Positions 16,266 to 26,339 of a stretch of DNA of 64,000 bases are shown one piece after another. The notes beneath the pieces are model-generated. The model had not been told where the DNA came from and ran no database searches. It saw only the letters and a list, made by a program, of their open reading frames with translations. The position numbers were made by a program, and so were the translations under genes. Origin of the DNA: Hemicordylus capensis (Eukaryota > Chordata > Lepidosauria > Squamata > Cordylidae); contig NC_069671.1 in the NCBI RefSeq assembly GCF_027244095.1, forward strand, positions 1,178,001 to 1,242,000. The letters run 5' to 3'. Within the stretch, counting starts at the first letter, position 1; each line of letters starts with the position of its first letter.

Positions 16266-16502
16266 AATCCAGGGACTTTGAGAGCAGCCCTTCAAGAGTA
16301 GTTTCTTCTCTCAGCTTGCACCCCACCCTCACACACAGATGTGATAGGTGTTTGCCCTAGCCAAACTGACCGTTACAGCATGCTTAGCTGCGGCATGCCT
16401 CCTTTTCCCACCAGGGCCTCATTGAGTCTGGGACCACAGTGGTGGGAGGACGTCTGGCCCCAACAGAACGAGGGGGAAAGAGGAATCTCCAGGGGTCCTT
16501 AC

Positions 16503-16651
16503 CCGACAGACAAAACACTCCGGGTGCCAGAGAGTATTCAAGGCTGAGATATAGTTTTCCAAGATGGCCCGGGCGCAGCCTCCACACTTCGGGGCAAACA
16601 TGTCAAAGTAATCCTTGCGACAATAGGCCTTCCCATCCTTCTCATGAAAGC
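16503..16651 (-). CDS. PXN: PXN exon: LIM2 end and LIM3 start
   Basis: Finishes a split Gly codon, then 49 codons [18 protein letters not shown] through HPECFVCR. Contains the last ligands of LIM2 and the first zinc finger of LIM3. Acceptor GGCAG ends at 16652, donor GTAAGG at 16502. Confidence 0.97.
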
Positions 16652-17698
16652 CTGCCACAGAGATAAGAGACAAAGCAAAGAACATCAGCCCCAGCCTGGC
16701 CTGAATATTACGCTAAGAATTTGTAAAAACCGCTTTTTCAAGAAGCAAAATGGCATATAGAACATTTTTTCGGAAGCAAGTTTTGTTTTTGTTTTTTTAA
16801 AGAACATGTGCAACCATAATCCTCCCAAATGAATCATGGTAACAAAAAAGCCAAAGCTATTTCCAAATTAAGTGGGCTGCAACATTAATTGATCAATCAA
16901 ACCTTATTTTAATTGACTAAAAAGTTGTCCCTGATTAGTCAGGCAGCAGATAATATGTTCTTAAACTGTTTGTAGTACAAGTACCTATCAAAATTGCAGG
17001 TGGCAAGCACCAGGACTGCCAACTCCACAATAGGCATGTATCACCTTAAAAGCAAGACTATATCATCTGGGGCTTTTCAGTTTGGGGAAAAAATGACTCA
17101 GAGTGTGGAAGAAAGAAGGAAGCCAAAGCACAGAGCTGGGAGGGCGAGATGGATCTTTTGCGGGATTCCAGGGCAGGTTCATCGGCTTGTATTATATTTC
17201 CCACCAACTTTGGCAAGATTTACTCGGCTCACAAGAAAGAGATCACACATTTTGGCTATATAGAGGCTACCTTAGCAGAAGCTTTGAAATAAAACGGGTA
17301 CACTTGTTTTAAAAGTTTGAAAGCCCCCTGAGCTAGCTAGTAATTCCCAAGGGGGCTTTATTTTCTGCCACTTGAATTGCTTCAGTTAAGCCAGATTCTG
17401 TGGGGTAGCACTCTTCCTGTGTGCTTGACTTTCCAGAGGCCCAGTCCTGCACCGAAAAAAATGCCACTCATTTTAAGTAGAATTAGAGATCATTAAACTC
17501 TCGAAGGGCTGCTTTCTGTGAGCGGGTATGTCAGGTCTGAATTTTCTAAACCCTTAAGTGTGTGGGAGGTGAAGAGAAAGGTGCGTTTGGGAGTCTAAGC
17601 AACCCACACATGATACACCCTTGAGCATGGTATCTGTTAGAGAGCATCATTCATGCGCATGGTGCGGCCATCTGCGCATCAGCTCTCGGTGACCATAC

Positions 17699-17780
17699 CT
17701 TCCGGGCCAAAGAACGCTCCACACTGTGCACAGAAGAAGTGTTCCGGGTGCCATGTCCTATCCAGCGCCGTCACCACTTT
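17699..17780 (-). CDS. PXN: PXN exon: LIM2 middle
   Basis: 27 codons plus one base, [20 protein letters not shown] to FFGPEG. Acceptor CAG ends at 17781, donor GTATGG at 17698. Confidence 0.96.
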
Positions 17781-17992
17781 CTGATAGGAAAGAAGCATCA
17801 GGAACAAATTAATAGCCTGAATTTAATGACACAGGAACATGTGAGGTGGGGTGGAATAGGGAGAGCCGCTAAAGCCTTTCAGATGGGAGTGAAGGGGGTG
17901 GGTGAACAGAGAATCCCGTGGGGCCAGGAGAATGGACTAATGGCTTTCTGGAATTTTCCAGTACTACAGTTTTAAGAATTAAGCCCAGAACG

Positions 17993-17995
<3 letters not shown>

Positions 17996-18036
<41 letters not shown>
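17996..18036. repeat. (TTTC)n microsatellite
   Basis: About ten tandem TTTC units, directly before a MIR-like fragment. Confidence 0.9.
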
Positions 18037-18205
18037 AACATTTTATACCGCGCTCTTCCTCCAAGGAGCCCAGAGCGGTGTATTACATACTTAAGTTCCT
18101 CCTCACAACAACCCTGTGAAGTTGTTTAGGCTGAGAGAGAAGCGACTGGCCCAGAGTCACCCAGCAAGTCTCATGGCTGAATGGGGATTTGAACCCGGAA
18201 CTTCA
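18037..18205 (-). mobile_element. MIR/CORE-SINE-like copy
   Basis: Plus strand reads TCCTCACAACAACCCTGTGA, GACTGGCCCAGAGTCACCCA and GGATTTGAACCCGGAAC: the reverse of a MIR core and B box. The TTTC repeat at its left end may have grown from its tail. Confidence 0.75.
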
Positions 18206-18519
18206 TGAAGGCGTATTTACAGTTTATCTCTCTTGGTTGGCTATTGAGGTCACTCAATACTGATCAGCCATATTAGTTTTCAGCAGCAAAAGCACTGAGA
18301 CCTTTTCAGAGATTAACTGGTTTTCTCAGGCTCAAATGACCAGGTTTCAAATGAAACCTGAAATGAAAAGGAATGAAGCCTTTTCAAATGAAAAGATTTC
18401 AAATGACCAGCCTCAAACTTATACTTTGGACCCAGAGACTGAGTAGGCCAAAAGGTGGCTCCCGCAGGCCGCCAACAGAAGCCCTGAGCCCAAGAGGCTT
18501 TGGTGCGCCAGAGACTCAC

Positions 18520-18693
18520 ATCCAGGATCGGGCCGTTGCAGTAGTAGCAGCGCGGGGAGAAGAGGTTGTGATAGTCCTTCTCGCAGTAGGGCTGCCCGTC
18601 GCGCTCAAAGAAGTTCCGCGAGCCGATCTCCTCTTGGCAGTGGGTGCAAACGAAGTGCTCGGGGTGCCACGTCTTCCCCATCGCCGTCACCAC
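18520..18693 (-). CDS. PXN: PXN exon: LIM1 body and LIM2 start
   Basis: 58 codons, [20 protein letters not shown] through [10 protein letters not shown]. Contains the second half of LIM1 and the first cysteines of LIM2. Acceptor CCCCAG ends at 18694, donor GTGAGT at 18519. Confidence 0.97.
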
Positions 18694-18812
18694 CTGGGGG
18701 GAAAGGAGAGAGCTGGCTGCAGCGGGTGCACCACCCAGCTGGTGGGGGCCTCTCACCTGGCAATAGTGCGGGCAGAGGTTGGCGCAAAGGGGGGAGAGAC
18801 AGTGCTGCTGAC

Positions 18813-19511
18813 CAGGGTCCCCTCTCACAGGGATTCCCGGGTGTTGTTGATGTCGTAAATCTGTCAGGCTAGCCAAACAAAGTGTAACAGAGGCAGAAGC
18901 AGAACAGTAAAGTCTAACATGAATAAATTCTCCAAACCAGGTCCAGTCCGAGTCAATCCAATAAATCTAACAGAGTCCAAAGTAAAATCCACAAGCAAGG
19001 TCAACACAGTCCAGGGTCCAAACACGATCAAGGTAAAACATTAACACAGCCAATTAGCTCACAGGAAATCGATGTTGCTGTCAGCAGGGTAGCTATATTA
19101 CAGGCGTCTTAAATAGGCTGACCCCTAGTGCTGTTAATTAAGAGTTCCTGAGTCAGCAGCTTTGCCTGTTGTTCTACGCGTGCGGTTCCTTAACTCTTGC
19201 TGTCTCTTGGACCAACGCCTCTCCACAGCTGAGACTGGTCACGCCTCCTCCACAAGAGCTGCCTCATCCGGCTCTAACTCATCTTCGACTCCCTGTGCGT
19301 CAGACCCACTCTCCTTTGCAACTTCTGGTCCTTGCCCCACCCTCCTCTGCTATCAGCTCTTTCTCCGCCTCCAACTCCTCCTCGGAGTCTTCCAGGATGC
19401 CCATGACACTTGACTACAACTCCCAGAATCCCCACGCAAAAGCCATTGCAGCTGGGGATGCTGGGAGTTGTAGTTCACAACATCTGGGAACCCCTGTGAG
19501 AGGGGACTCTG
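18813..19511. mobile_element. hAT-like foldback MITE split by an LTR
   Basis: Outer ends CAGGGTCCCCTCTCACAGGG and CCCTGTGAGAGGGGACTCTG are inverted repeats. Flanks CTGCTGAC (18805-18812) and CTGCTAAC (19512-19519) match at 7 of 8. The left inner arm breaks at 18850 and resumes at 19410 (TTGACTACAACTCCCAGAAT), with a solo LTR between. Confidence 0.85.
18851..19408 (-). mobile_element. Solo LTR-like element, Ty3/gypsy or ERV type (tentative)
   Basis: A 558-bp block inserted into a hAT-like MITE. On the minus strand it begins TGTCATGGGC and ends in CGACA, with short inverted TG...CA ends and a TATTTAAG box in the middle. Flanks GTTGA and CTTGA suggest a 4-5 bp target duplication. No internal coding region is present, so it is a fossil left by recombination. 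Family is inferred from structure only. It is younger than the MITE it splits. Confidence 0.6.
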
Positions 19512-19745
19512 CTGCTAACTGGGTGGGGTTCCCTGGGCTGGGGGAGTATGAGCATTGAATTACCTATCTTCTCAGGAGCAGGGTAGAGAAGGTCACTGGA
19601 GGAGCTTACAGACAACCTGGCCAGTGGATAAACACTGAACTTTCGTTTCTCCAGCATCGCCAGGCCTCTGGTCCATATGTCTGAAAAGGGCCCCCCAGGT
19701 GTCGCTCAAGACTCTCCCCCCAGAGGGCCGGCCCCTTGGACTCAC

Positions 19746-19916
19746 CTGCCCGGCAATGGGCTTCTTGCAGGCTCCACATACACCTTTGGCAACCGTGGCT
19801 ACCCCAAGCTTGTTCAAGTCGGACTGAAGGCTCCCGAGCATGCTGTCCAACTGGCTGCCAGGCTTCGGAGCTGCCAACGATGGGTAGTTACTCCCAGTTT
19901 TCCCCTGGGACATGAA
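19746..19916 (-). CDS. PXN: PXN exon: LD5 motif and LIM1 start
   Basis: 57 codons, FMSQGKTGSNYPSLAAPKPG, then LD5 (LDSMLGSLQSDLNKLG), then GVCGACKKPIAGQ of LIM1. LD motifs bind FAK, vinculin and parvins through helical LD-groove contacts. It starts in phase 0, so it can join either the LD4 exon (DFK) or the long-isoform exons. Acceptor TTGCAG ends at 19917, donor GTGAGT at 19745. Confidence 0.96.
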
Positions 19917-19953
19917 CTGCAAGAGAGAGAGCACCAAAGCAGAGACAGTAAGG

Positions 19954-20089
19954 CAGGGCTTCTCCAGCCTTGGTCCCTGGACGTTGCTGGACTTCAGCTC
20001 CCACAATCCCCAGTCCCAATGGCCAAAGGCTGGGGACCGTGGGAGTTGAAGTCCAACAACATCCAGGGACCCAAGTTTGAGAAGCCCTC
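19954..20089. mobile_element. hAT-like foldback MITE
   Basis: Ends CAGGGCTTCTCCAGCCTTGG and CCAAGTTTGAGAAGCCCT; inner arms TTCAGCTCCCACAATCCCC and its near complement. Confidence 0.75.
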
Positions 20090-20438
20090 CTATCAGGCAA
20101 GAGCCATGCGGAAGCCCTTCTCCCCACAGGAGCCCCCAAGGGCTCTGTTGCCTCTGAGCACTACTCCAGCAATCAACACTGAAGGCAGCAATGTCAGGGC
20201 AAGAGCCAGGACAAAGGCTTAATCGAAGCGAATCTCCCCAGGCCAAGAGACTTGATCACTGGAGTCAAAGGTCCGAGCATCCCCCAGGAAAGACATGCCC
20301 CTGGCAGATAAAAGGGAAAGAGAAAGTTTCACGAAACTCATGGCATGCATTCACGTTTCCCAAAGAGCACAGGTAACCACCACACGCACACACACATTTC
20401 CAAAATAAATGACTTACTAAGCAGACAATGCCAACCAT

Positions 20439-20574
20439 CAGCATTCCCTCTAACAGGGATTCCCAGATGTTGTTGACTACAAGTCCCAGAATGCCCAGCT
20501 GCAAAGGCTTTTGTTTGGGGATTCTGGGAGTTATAGTCAACAACATCTGGGAATCCCTCTGAGAGGGGACACTG
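20439..20574. mobile_element. hAT-like foldback MITE with 7/8 TSD
   Basis: Ends CAGCATTCCCTCTAACAGGG and GAGAGGGGACACTG. Flanks CCAACCAT (20431-20438) and CCAACAAT (20575-20582) match at 7 of 8. Confidence 0.88.
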
Positions 20575-21117
20575 CCAACAATAAGCAAGAAATTCACACA
20601 ATGACCACCAGTTGGTCCAACACAAACCCAAGTAATATATAACAGTCTGAGGTGTTGAATTGTGTATAACCATGTTGCCAACCTACTGGGATAAGAAGCT
20701 TCTGTTCCAATAAAGGCATGGGGAAGATATGACTGGAGGGGAGTGAGAAACCTAGGGAGGAGTCTACACATTCTAAAAGCCCCACTTGACATTTATGGGC
20801 ATCTTCAGTAGGTGAATGAGCACACATACATTTCTACAAACTTCTAAGGTTAGCACATGAATTTACCTATGTAGTTGTTTTGGCCTTCAGATTTGTGGAA
20901 ATAAAATGAGTCTTTTGCCTTCTACTCCTCAGAAAGGTTCATATTAAGTCTTTTTGGTGGGGGGCGAATTAAATTCTACACCAAGGAAACCTTTGGCATG
21001 GCATCTTTGTGGTCACACAGCAAAGGCGATATAACTTGCAGGGCTGTGGGTGTGCTTAAAACATTGAATTATGTGCTAAACTAATCTAAACTTTGCACCA
21101 AGGTCCTATTACACTAT

Positions 21118-21190
21118 CTTGTACGGAGTCAGACCATCCAGATCAGTACTATTTACACTGACTCACAGTGGTTCTCCAGGTTCATGGACA
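21118..21190 (-). mobile_element. 5S-derived SINE tail fragment
   Basis: Plus strand reads ACGGAGTCAGACCATCCAGA and CTATTTACACTGACTCACAG; worn. Confidence 0.5.
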
Positions 21191-21345
21191 GAGAAGAAAC
21201 ATTTATTCACCCAAGCTTTTTAACTAGGCTTGTGGTTCTAAATTGTTTTAAGGTTTTAATTTCTGTTTTGTTTTATTTTGCTGTAAACTGCCAAGAGATG
21301 GAAGTTTGAGGCAGTGTAAAATATAATAAATAAAATAAAATAAAT
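21185..21345 (+). mobile_element. L2-type LINE 3' end
   Basis: Reads CATTTATTCACCCAAGCTTT and a terminal GGCAGTGTAAAATATAATAA with an AATAAAAT run, as in other 3' ends in this window. Confidence 0.6.
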
Positions 21346-21514
21346 ATCAGAAAGTGGCTCCAAGAGAGAGGGCCCTTTCTGCCATGGCATTCCCTCTCTA
21401 AAGGAGTCCGCCTGGCACCTGAAAGACAGAACTGAAAGTGCCAGGTACAGACTCCCATATCTCACTGCCCACAATTTCTAGACCACTTATGAACCAATTA
21501 AAAAGCACTGGTAC

Positions 21515-21665
21515 CAATAGATGCTGAAAGGCATCATCTCATCCTGCGCGGGAGGAGGCCATGGTCAACCCCTCCTGTATTCTACCAAAGACAACCACAG
21601 GGCTCTGTGGGCGCCAGGAGTCGACACTGACTCGAGGGCACAACTTTACTTTTACCAATACAAAC
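21515..21665 (+). mobile_element. tRNA-derived SINE (GGCATCATCTCA family), 3' part
   Basis: Holds GAAAGGCATCATCTCATCCT, GGCGCCAGGAGTCGACACTG and the CAACTTTACTTTTACC tail. Complete relatives with A and B boxes are at 50025 and 58546. Confidence 0.75.
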
Positions 21666-22220
21666 CACTCAGGGACCCCGATTTTTAAATGTCTCCATTG
21701 TGGAAACTGTCCATTTATTCCTAACTGCCCCCACCCCGCCCCCGGCCCTTTCCTATCCCTTTAACCAGTTACCAAATCATAGAAAGACCTGCCCCTTTAA
21801 CTCCATGACTGATAAGTTTACACAAGAGTCTGTGATGAGGGACTTCGTCAAAAGCGTTTTGAAAGTTCAAGCATACAGTATCCTCTCTGGATCCCCTCTA
21901 CTCACATGCCCATCGGCACTCTAAAAGATCAGAAAAGCCAGACGTGCTTTTGCAGAAGCCACGCCGATTCTCCTTCAGCAAGGCTTGTTCTTCTAGACAT
22001 TTAATGATTTTATCTTTAATTATGCTTTCCACCAATTTACTCAGAACTGGAGTTAAGCGAAACAGCCTATACTGTAACGTCCTTGATCCCCCCACTGATC
22101 CCTTTTTAAAAAAACGATGTTTCTTTGGCTACTTTCCAGTCCTTTGGCACAGACGTCAGGCAGCAGAAAGCAACCTAACCCGAGCAGAAAAAACAAATCC
22201 TAACATGTCTCAAGCATATA

Positions 22221-22818
22221 CAGGTGAAACTCGAAAAATTAGAATATCATGCAAAAGTTCATTAATTTCAGTAATGCAAATTAAAAGGTGAAACTGATAT
22301 ATGAGACAGACGCATTACATGCAAAGCGAGATAAGTCAAGCCTTAATTTGTTATAATTGTGATGATCATGGCGTACAGCTCATGAGAACCCAAATTCACA
22401 ATCCCAGAAAATTAGAATATTGTGAAAAGGTTCAACAGTCTAGGCTCCAGGTGTCCCACTCCAATCAGCTAATCAATCCATAACACCTGCAAAGGATTGA
22501 GGCAGTAATTGCTGCAAAAGGGGCCCAAACCAAGTACTGAATACATATGCATGCTTATACCTTTCAGAGGTCCGATACTGTTCTATTCTTCAATCCTTGT
22601 CTTATTGGTTCCATGTAATGTTCTAATTTTCTGGGATTGTGGATTTGGGGTTTTCATGAGCTGTATGCCATGATCATCACAATTATAACAAATTAAGGCT
22701 TGACTTATCTCGCTTTGCATGTAATGCGTCTGTATCATATATCAGTTTCACCTTTTAATTTGCATTACTGAAATTAATGGACTTTTGCACGATATTCTAA
22801 TTTTCCGAGTTTCACCTG
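22221..22818. mobile_element. Tc1/mariner-type MITE with about 200-bp inverted repeats
   Basis: Starts CAGGTGAAACTCGAAAAATT and ends with its near complement AATTTTCCGAGTTTCACCTG, flanked on both sides by TA (22219-22220 and 22819-22820). The arms remain alignable for about 200 bp each with about 5% differences (for example GGCTTGACTTATCTCGC on the right against GCGAGATAAGTCAAGCC on the left). The loop of about 190 bp has no transposase. Length and TA duplication fit a non-autonomous Tc1/mariner element. Confidence 0.9.
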
Positions 22819-22829
22819 TACACTCATTG

Positions 22830-24100
22830 GGAATGTTAAATGTATATTATCATTTGAGTCCTCAGTTAAGGTGTTTATGTTAGTCTCTGCTAGCTTCCTT
22901 CTGTGCTGGGGGGGGGGCAAGCCCAATATTAGCTTCTGGGGGCCCAAGGTCCTGCCCCCAACATCCAACACAGCAGCCACTTACTTGGAACAGAGGCTGC
23001 GGGCAGAAAAGCCGCCACGCCCCCCACCAACAACAGAAGAGGTTGGCAGAACCATGGGAGGAATCATATGGCCGGGTTGCCATGGGGCTTGCCCCCGAGA
23101 CAACTGAAAAATGATGAGGGAGGTGGGGCAGGAAGCCCAAGAATGCAAGGCTTGACGGCAGGCATCTAAGCCAGCCAGCCAAGGCTGGAGGGGGGCTCTT
23201 CAGAGGTCAGGCCCCAGACCCAGAAGCCACAGCAGCTGGAAACACACTTGGTTTACCCATCCAGTGGCTTGAATGTGTGTGGCCTCCTCTCCCATGCAAA
23301 AGGCACCAAGCTCAAGCCTCGAAAGAGGTCATGTCACAAGCTCTCCCAAACCATGCCAGCTTCAGGAAGCCTCCAGCGGCTTCTAAGCTTCCACACACAT
23401 GCCAGAACGGCGCAGGCCATGCCTAAGAAAAGCCGCCATGGCTGCATTTCGGTGGCCAGCGCACAGCTTTGCCCATGCCAGAACTGCCTGCACGCCAAGG
23501 GGAGCGTTTCCCACATGCCACACGGGAGGGAAGCAAGAGTGTCCTGCCTTCTCAGGGGTGGGCGGGCGAGCAGCGAGAACACGAGCGCCCCGGTGGTCCA
23601 GAGGGGGGGTGAAGAGGACCTGGAAAGCACAGTTCACAATGAGTGCCAGCATGCCAGTGCTGCATCGGCTTGAGAGAGACAGCGAGGTCCAGTGGGAAGA
23701 GCCCTGGGCAGAGATGCAGGGCAAGTCCTGGGTTCCAATCCTAATTTAACCACAGAGATCAGTCCAAACCACTCACTGACCCTCAACCAACAACCCATCC
23801 GGAATAATGGGAACAAGGGCGGTCCATTGACAACTTACGATGGTAAGAGAAGGAAAGGCTTATTTTAGCCACAAAAGAGGGCCTCCCCGTATCAAATGAC
23901 CTCTGCCTTTTCTACTCTGAACTGGGATGGCTGCAGAAGCTTCTCTTCTATTTCCACACTGAGAGAGGAGAAAGGTTGAACACTCAGGTACGGATTCTGC
24001 TGCAGCATTTTTCCAATATACGGTATAAAACCGTGGAGTACGAGGCTCAACAGGATACTCTCTGCAACCTAAGGGTGACGACTCTGAATGCAAGGCACTC
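22830..24100. other. PXN intron stretch without recognised feature
   Basis: GC-richer intron DNA. Long open frames on both strands lack any family resemblance or splice context and were not called. Confidence 0.4.
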
Positions 24101-24121
24101 AAGCCCGGTAGTTCTCCATGA

Positions 24122-24259
24122 GAACAAGGAGGCAAACTTGGAGGGCAGAGTTTTTACTGAGCCTAAGGGCCCCAATTCACACAGCGTGGCTTTTGCAAGC
24201 CCATTCTTGGACCCACACCCAGTTCCTGCTGTGCAGTAGTCAACAGATGGGACCTTTGG
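24122..24259. repeat. Source copy of an inverted duplicate
   Basis: Nearly identical, in reverse complement, to 24690-24828 (138 against 139 bp, a handful of differences). Both hold CCATTCTTGGACCCACACCC or its complement. Confidence 0.85.
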
Positions 24260-24600
24260 GCGAGACACACAAAAGTCATGGGTAGGTGTGTTGGCCCTCT
24301 TAGGACATGGAAAGCAGGGCAATGCCTTTATTTGGGCCTACTAAAATGTCACAAACCCGTGAGTAAGCTGTCAAGATTTTGGAGCTTTCCATCATGCCCA
24401 ACTTTATCTACCCCTTTCCCCTTAGTGTAGTCCAATCCGAAAAAGAATTCTAAAGAATTCGTAACCGCCAGGCTTGACTACTGCAATGCACTCTATGTGG
24501 GGCTTTGTACGTAGTTCAGAAACTTCAGTTAGTTCAAAATGCGGCAGCCAGACTGGTCTCTGGGCTAACCCGGAGAGACCATATTATGCCTGTTTTGAAA

Positions 24601-24686
24601 CAGTTGCACTGGCTGCCGATATGTTTCTGGGCAAAATACAGCACTCTGTATTTTGCCCAGAAACATATCGGCAGCCAGTGCAACTG
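24601..24686. repeat. Perfect palindrome, 41-bp arms, 4-bp spacer
   Basis: Arm 24601-24641 (CAGTTGCACTGGCTGCCGAT...) is the exact reverse complement of 24646-24686, separated by CACT. It arises inside the L2 reading frame, where it repeats the HWLP region backwards. Confidence 0.95.
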
Positions 24687-24828
24687 CAACCAAAGGTCCC
24701 ATCTGTTGACTACTGCACATCAGGAACTGGGTGTGGGTCCAAGAATGGGCTTGCAAAAGCCACGCTGTGTGAATTGGGGCCCTTAGGCTCAGTAGAAACT
24801 CTGCCCTCCAAGTTTGCCTCCTTGTTCG

Positions 24829-25039
24829 CCTCTGAGTCACCACCAGACATGCTGGTGATAACTGGAGACAGACCTCCTCAGATGACCTTAACGTGTAGTC
24901 GGGATCATGCAGAAGAAGGTGCTCTCTAAGGTAATCCGGACCTAAGCCATTCTTCTGCATGATCCCGACTACAAGTTAAGGTCATCTGAGGAGGTCTGTC
25001 TCCAGTTATCACCAGCTTGTCTGGTGGTGACTCAGAGGC
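24829..25039. repeat. Inverted repeat, about 88-bp arms, 33-bp spacer
   Basis: 24829-24916 is the reverse complement of 24950-25039 with about three differences. Both carry an L2 segment (TCATCTGAGGAGGTCTGTC and its complement). Confidence 0.9.
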
Positions 25040-25322
25040 AGGCCTTCTCTGTAGCTGCTCCTGGGCTGTGGAATGCACTCCCGGCAGAAATCCGTAGCTT
25101 GAGTTCATTACTGTCTTTCAAGAGAGCCCTTAAAACCTACCTGTTTGGCCTGCCCTGCCAGGGTTTTTAAACTGTTTTAAAATGTTTTAATTGTTACTGG
25201 GTTTAAACTGTTTTAAAAACTGTTTCGTATTGACTGGGACGCGGGTTTTGTTTTTGCTGCCGTGCACCGCCCGCTGCCGTTTGGATGGGGCGGTATAGAA
25301 ATGTAATAAAATAAAATAAAAA

Positions 25323-25408
25323 TAATCCCCAGCCACAGTGGCCAATAGCCAGGGATTATGGGAGTTGTAGGCTAACATCTGCAGGAGGGCCGAAGTTGAG
25401 CAGGCTTG
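25323..25408. mobile_element. hAT-like foldback MITE, half copy
   Basis: Same family as 8626-8762 (GGGATTATGGGAGTTGTAGG, GAGGGCCGAAGTTGAGCAGG); the left arm end is missing where it meets the L2 tail. Confidence 0.75.
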
Positions 25409-25453
25409 GGCTAAACAGACAAGCGGACCCTAGTTGCTGAGTTTATGACTAGA

Positions 25454-25882
25454 TCAGTGGTTCCCAACCCATGGCCCACAAGGGTCCTGCAGGTGGTCCA
25501 TGGACCACCTCATGGGTGGGGCGGGGGAGATAATATAACAACAACAGGCAAGCCTGCTGCTGGTAGATGCACTGCACGGCTTGCTCTGAAAGTTCCTTCT
25601 GACTCAGGTTAGAACAGACGAAGAAACCAACCAATCTTGGTTTATTCTGACCTGCACTTCACTGGTAGGCCTGCTGCAGATAAATATACTGCCAACAAAG
25701 CAATGTGTTTGGGAGTGGACCTAATTAATTGGAAATAGCTGCATTTTTAATACCCCTTGATATGCAAGATGGATTCCATCAGCAAAGGCTATGCCAGAAA
25801 TGTTTAAAATGACTCGCTTACATGGTGGTCTGCAAAAGCTTTCTGTGGCGATGGCCCAAATAAAGGGAAAGCTTGGGAACTG
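25454..25882. mobile_element. hAT-like element with CAGTGGTTCCCAA ends (tentative)
   Basis: Starts CAGTGGTTCCCAACCCATGG and ends GCTTGGGAACTG. No convincing target duplication seen. It stops 38 bp short of the paxillin proline-rich exon. Confidence 0.5.
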
Positions 25883-25919
25883 GGTCTAGAGCTGTGCCCA
25901 TAAACTGCGACCAGTCTAT

Positions 25920-26339
25920 TCAAAAGAAAGGTGGGGAGAGCCATGCCTGCTCTTGTGGGGAGAAGGCGTCCTCCTCATCCGTCTGGCAGCCAACCGACAC
26001 CACCGTCCTGGGCGCACGAGAGGCCGTTCCAACGGGCTGGGTGAGCATCTGTGCTTGGGGAGAAGAACATTCCTCCAAGAGCATTTCCCATTGGAGCAGA
26101 GGCTGGGGAGGGAGGGCGGAGGGCACACAGCGCAACTGAGGAGCGTAAGGCGATGGGGGCGGAGGAGGCGGCGGCGGCAAAGGAGGAGGCGGTGGCGGAG
26201 GGTGAGAGAGGGGCGAAGGGGAGCCGGTGGCTTGGGCAGAAGCCGCCTGTGCGACATCGTTAGGATACGGCAGCGGGGGAGAGGGCGGGACAGAGACCGT
26301 CCTTCGCAGAGGGAGGGGCGATTCTGCAGGAATGATGAC
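25920..26339 (-). CDS. PXN: PXN long-isoform proline-rich exon (3' end uncertain)
   Basis: After acceptor CTCCTAG (AG 26341-26340) a phase-0 frame runs VIIPAESPLPLRRTVSVPPS, a proline-rich stretch with runs of six to seven Pro, and a C-terminal block VVSVGCQTDEEDAF, to TGA at 25922-25920. Phase matches the upstream exon (VEK|VIIP). Codon use and the lack of stops over 139 codons in a GC-rich setting, with the same frame bounded by an acceptor, support coding. No good GT donor precedes the stop. The only junction that keeps the frame into FMSQ after the DEED block is a GC donor, CAG|GCATGG at 25947|25946. Otherwise this would be an alternative terminal exon. Polyproline suggests SH3 or EVH1 partners (inference). 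Confidence 0.6.
   Translation of the reverse strand, partial: VIIPAESPLPLRRTVSVPPSPPLPYPNDVAQAASAQATGSPSPLSHPPPPPPPLPPPPPPPPSPYAPQLRCVPSALPPQPLLQWEMLLEECSSPQAQMLTQPVGTASRAPRTVVSVGCQTDEEDAFSPQEQAWLSPPFF

Larger units (their letters stand above)
24470..25320 (+). mobile_element. L2-type LINE 3' region, rearranged
   Basis: Plus-strand reading gives the L2 C-terminal motif LVQNAAARLVSGLTRRDHI and LKQLHWLPI at 24510-24625. Further on are SEEVCLQLSPACLV (24983-25024) and the in-family SVAAPGLWNALPAEI (25050-25095), then a 3'UTR ending TATAGAAATGTAATAAAAT. Between 24642 and 24949 the element is replaced by inverted pieces. Confidence 0.85.

Noticed and set aside
24565-25108. Several L2-like minus frames
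   Set aside because: They come from the inverted pieces, not from a second LINE in opposite sense.
19917-25900. Paxillin beta/gamma-type small exon between LD4 and LD5
   Set aside because: No minus-strand frame with suitable splice sites resembled the human insert.
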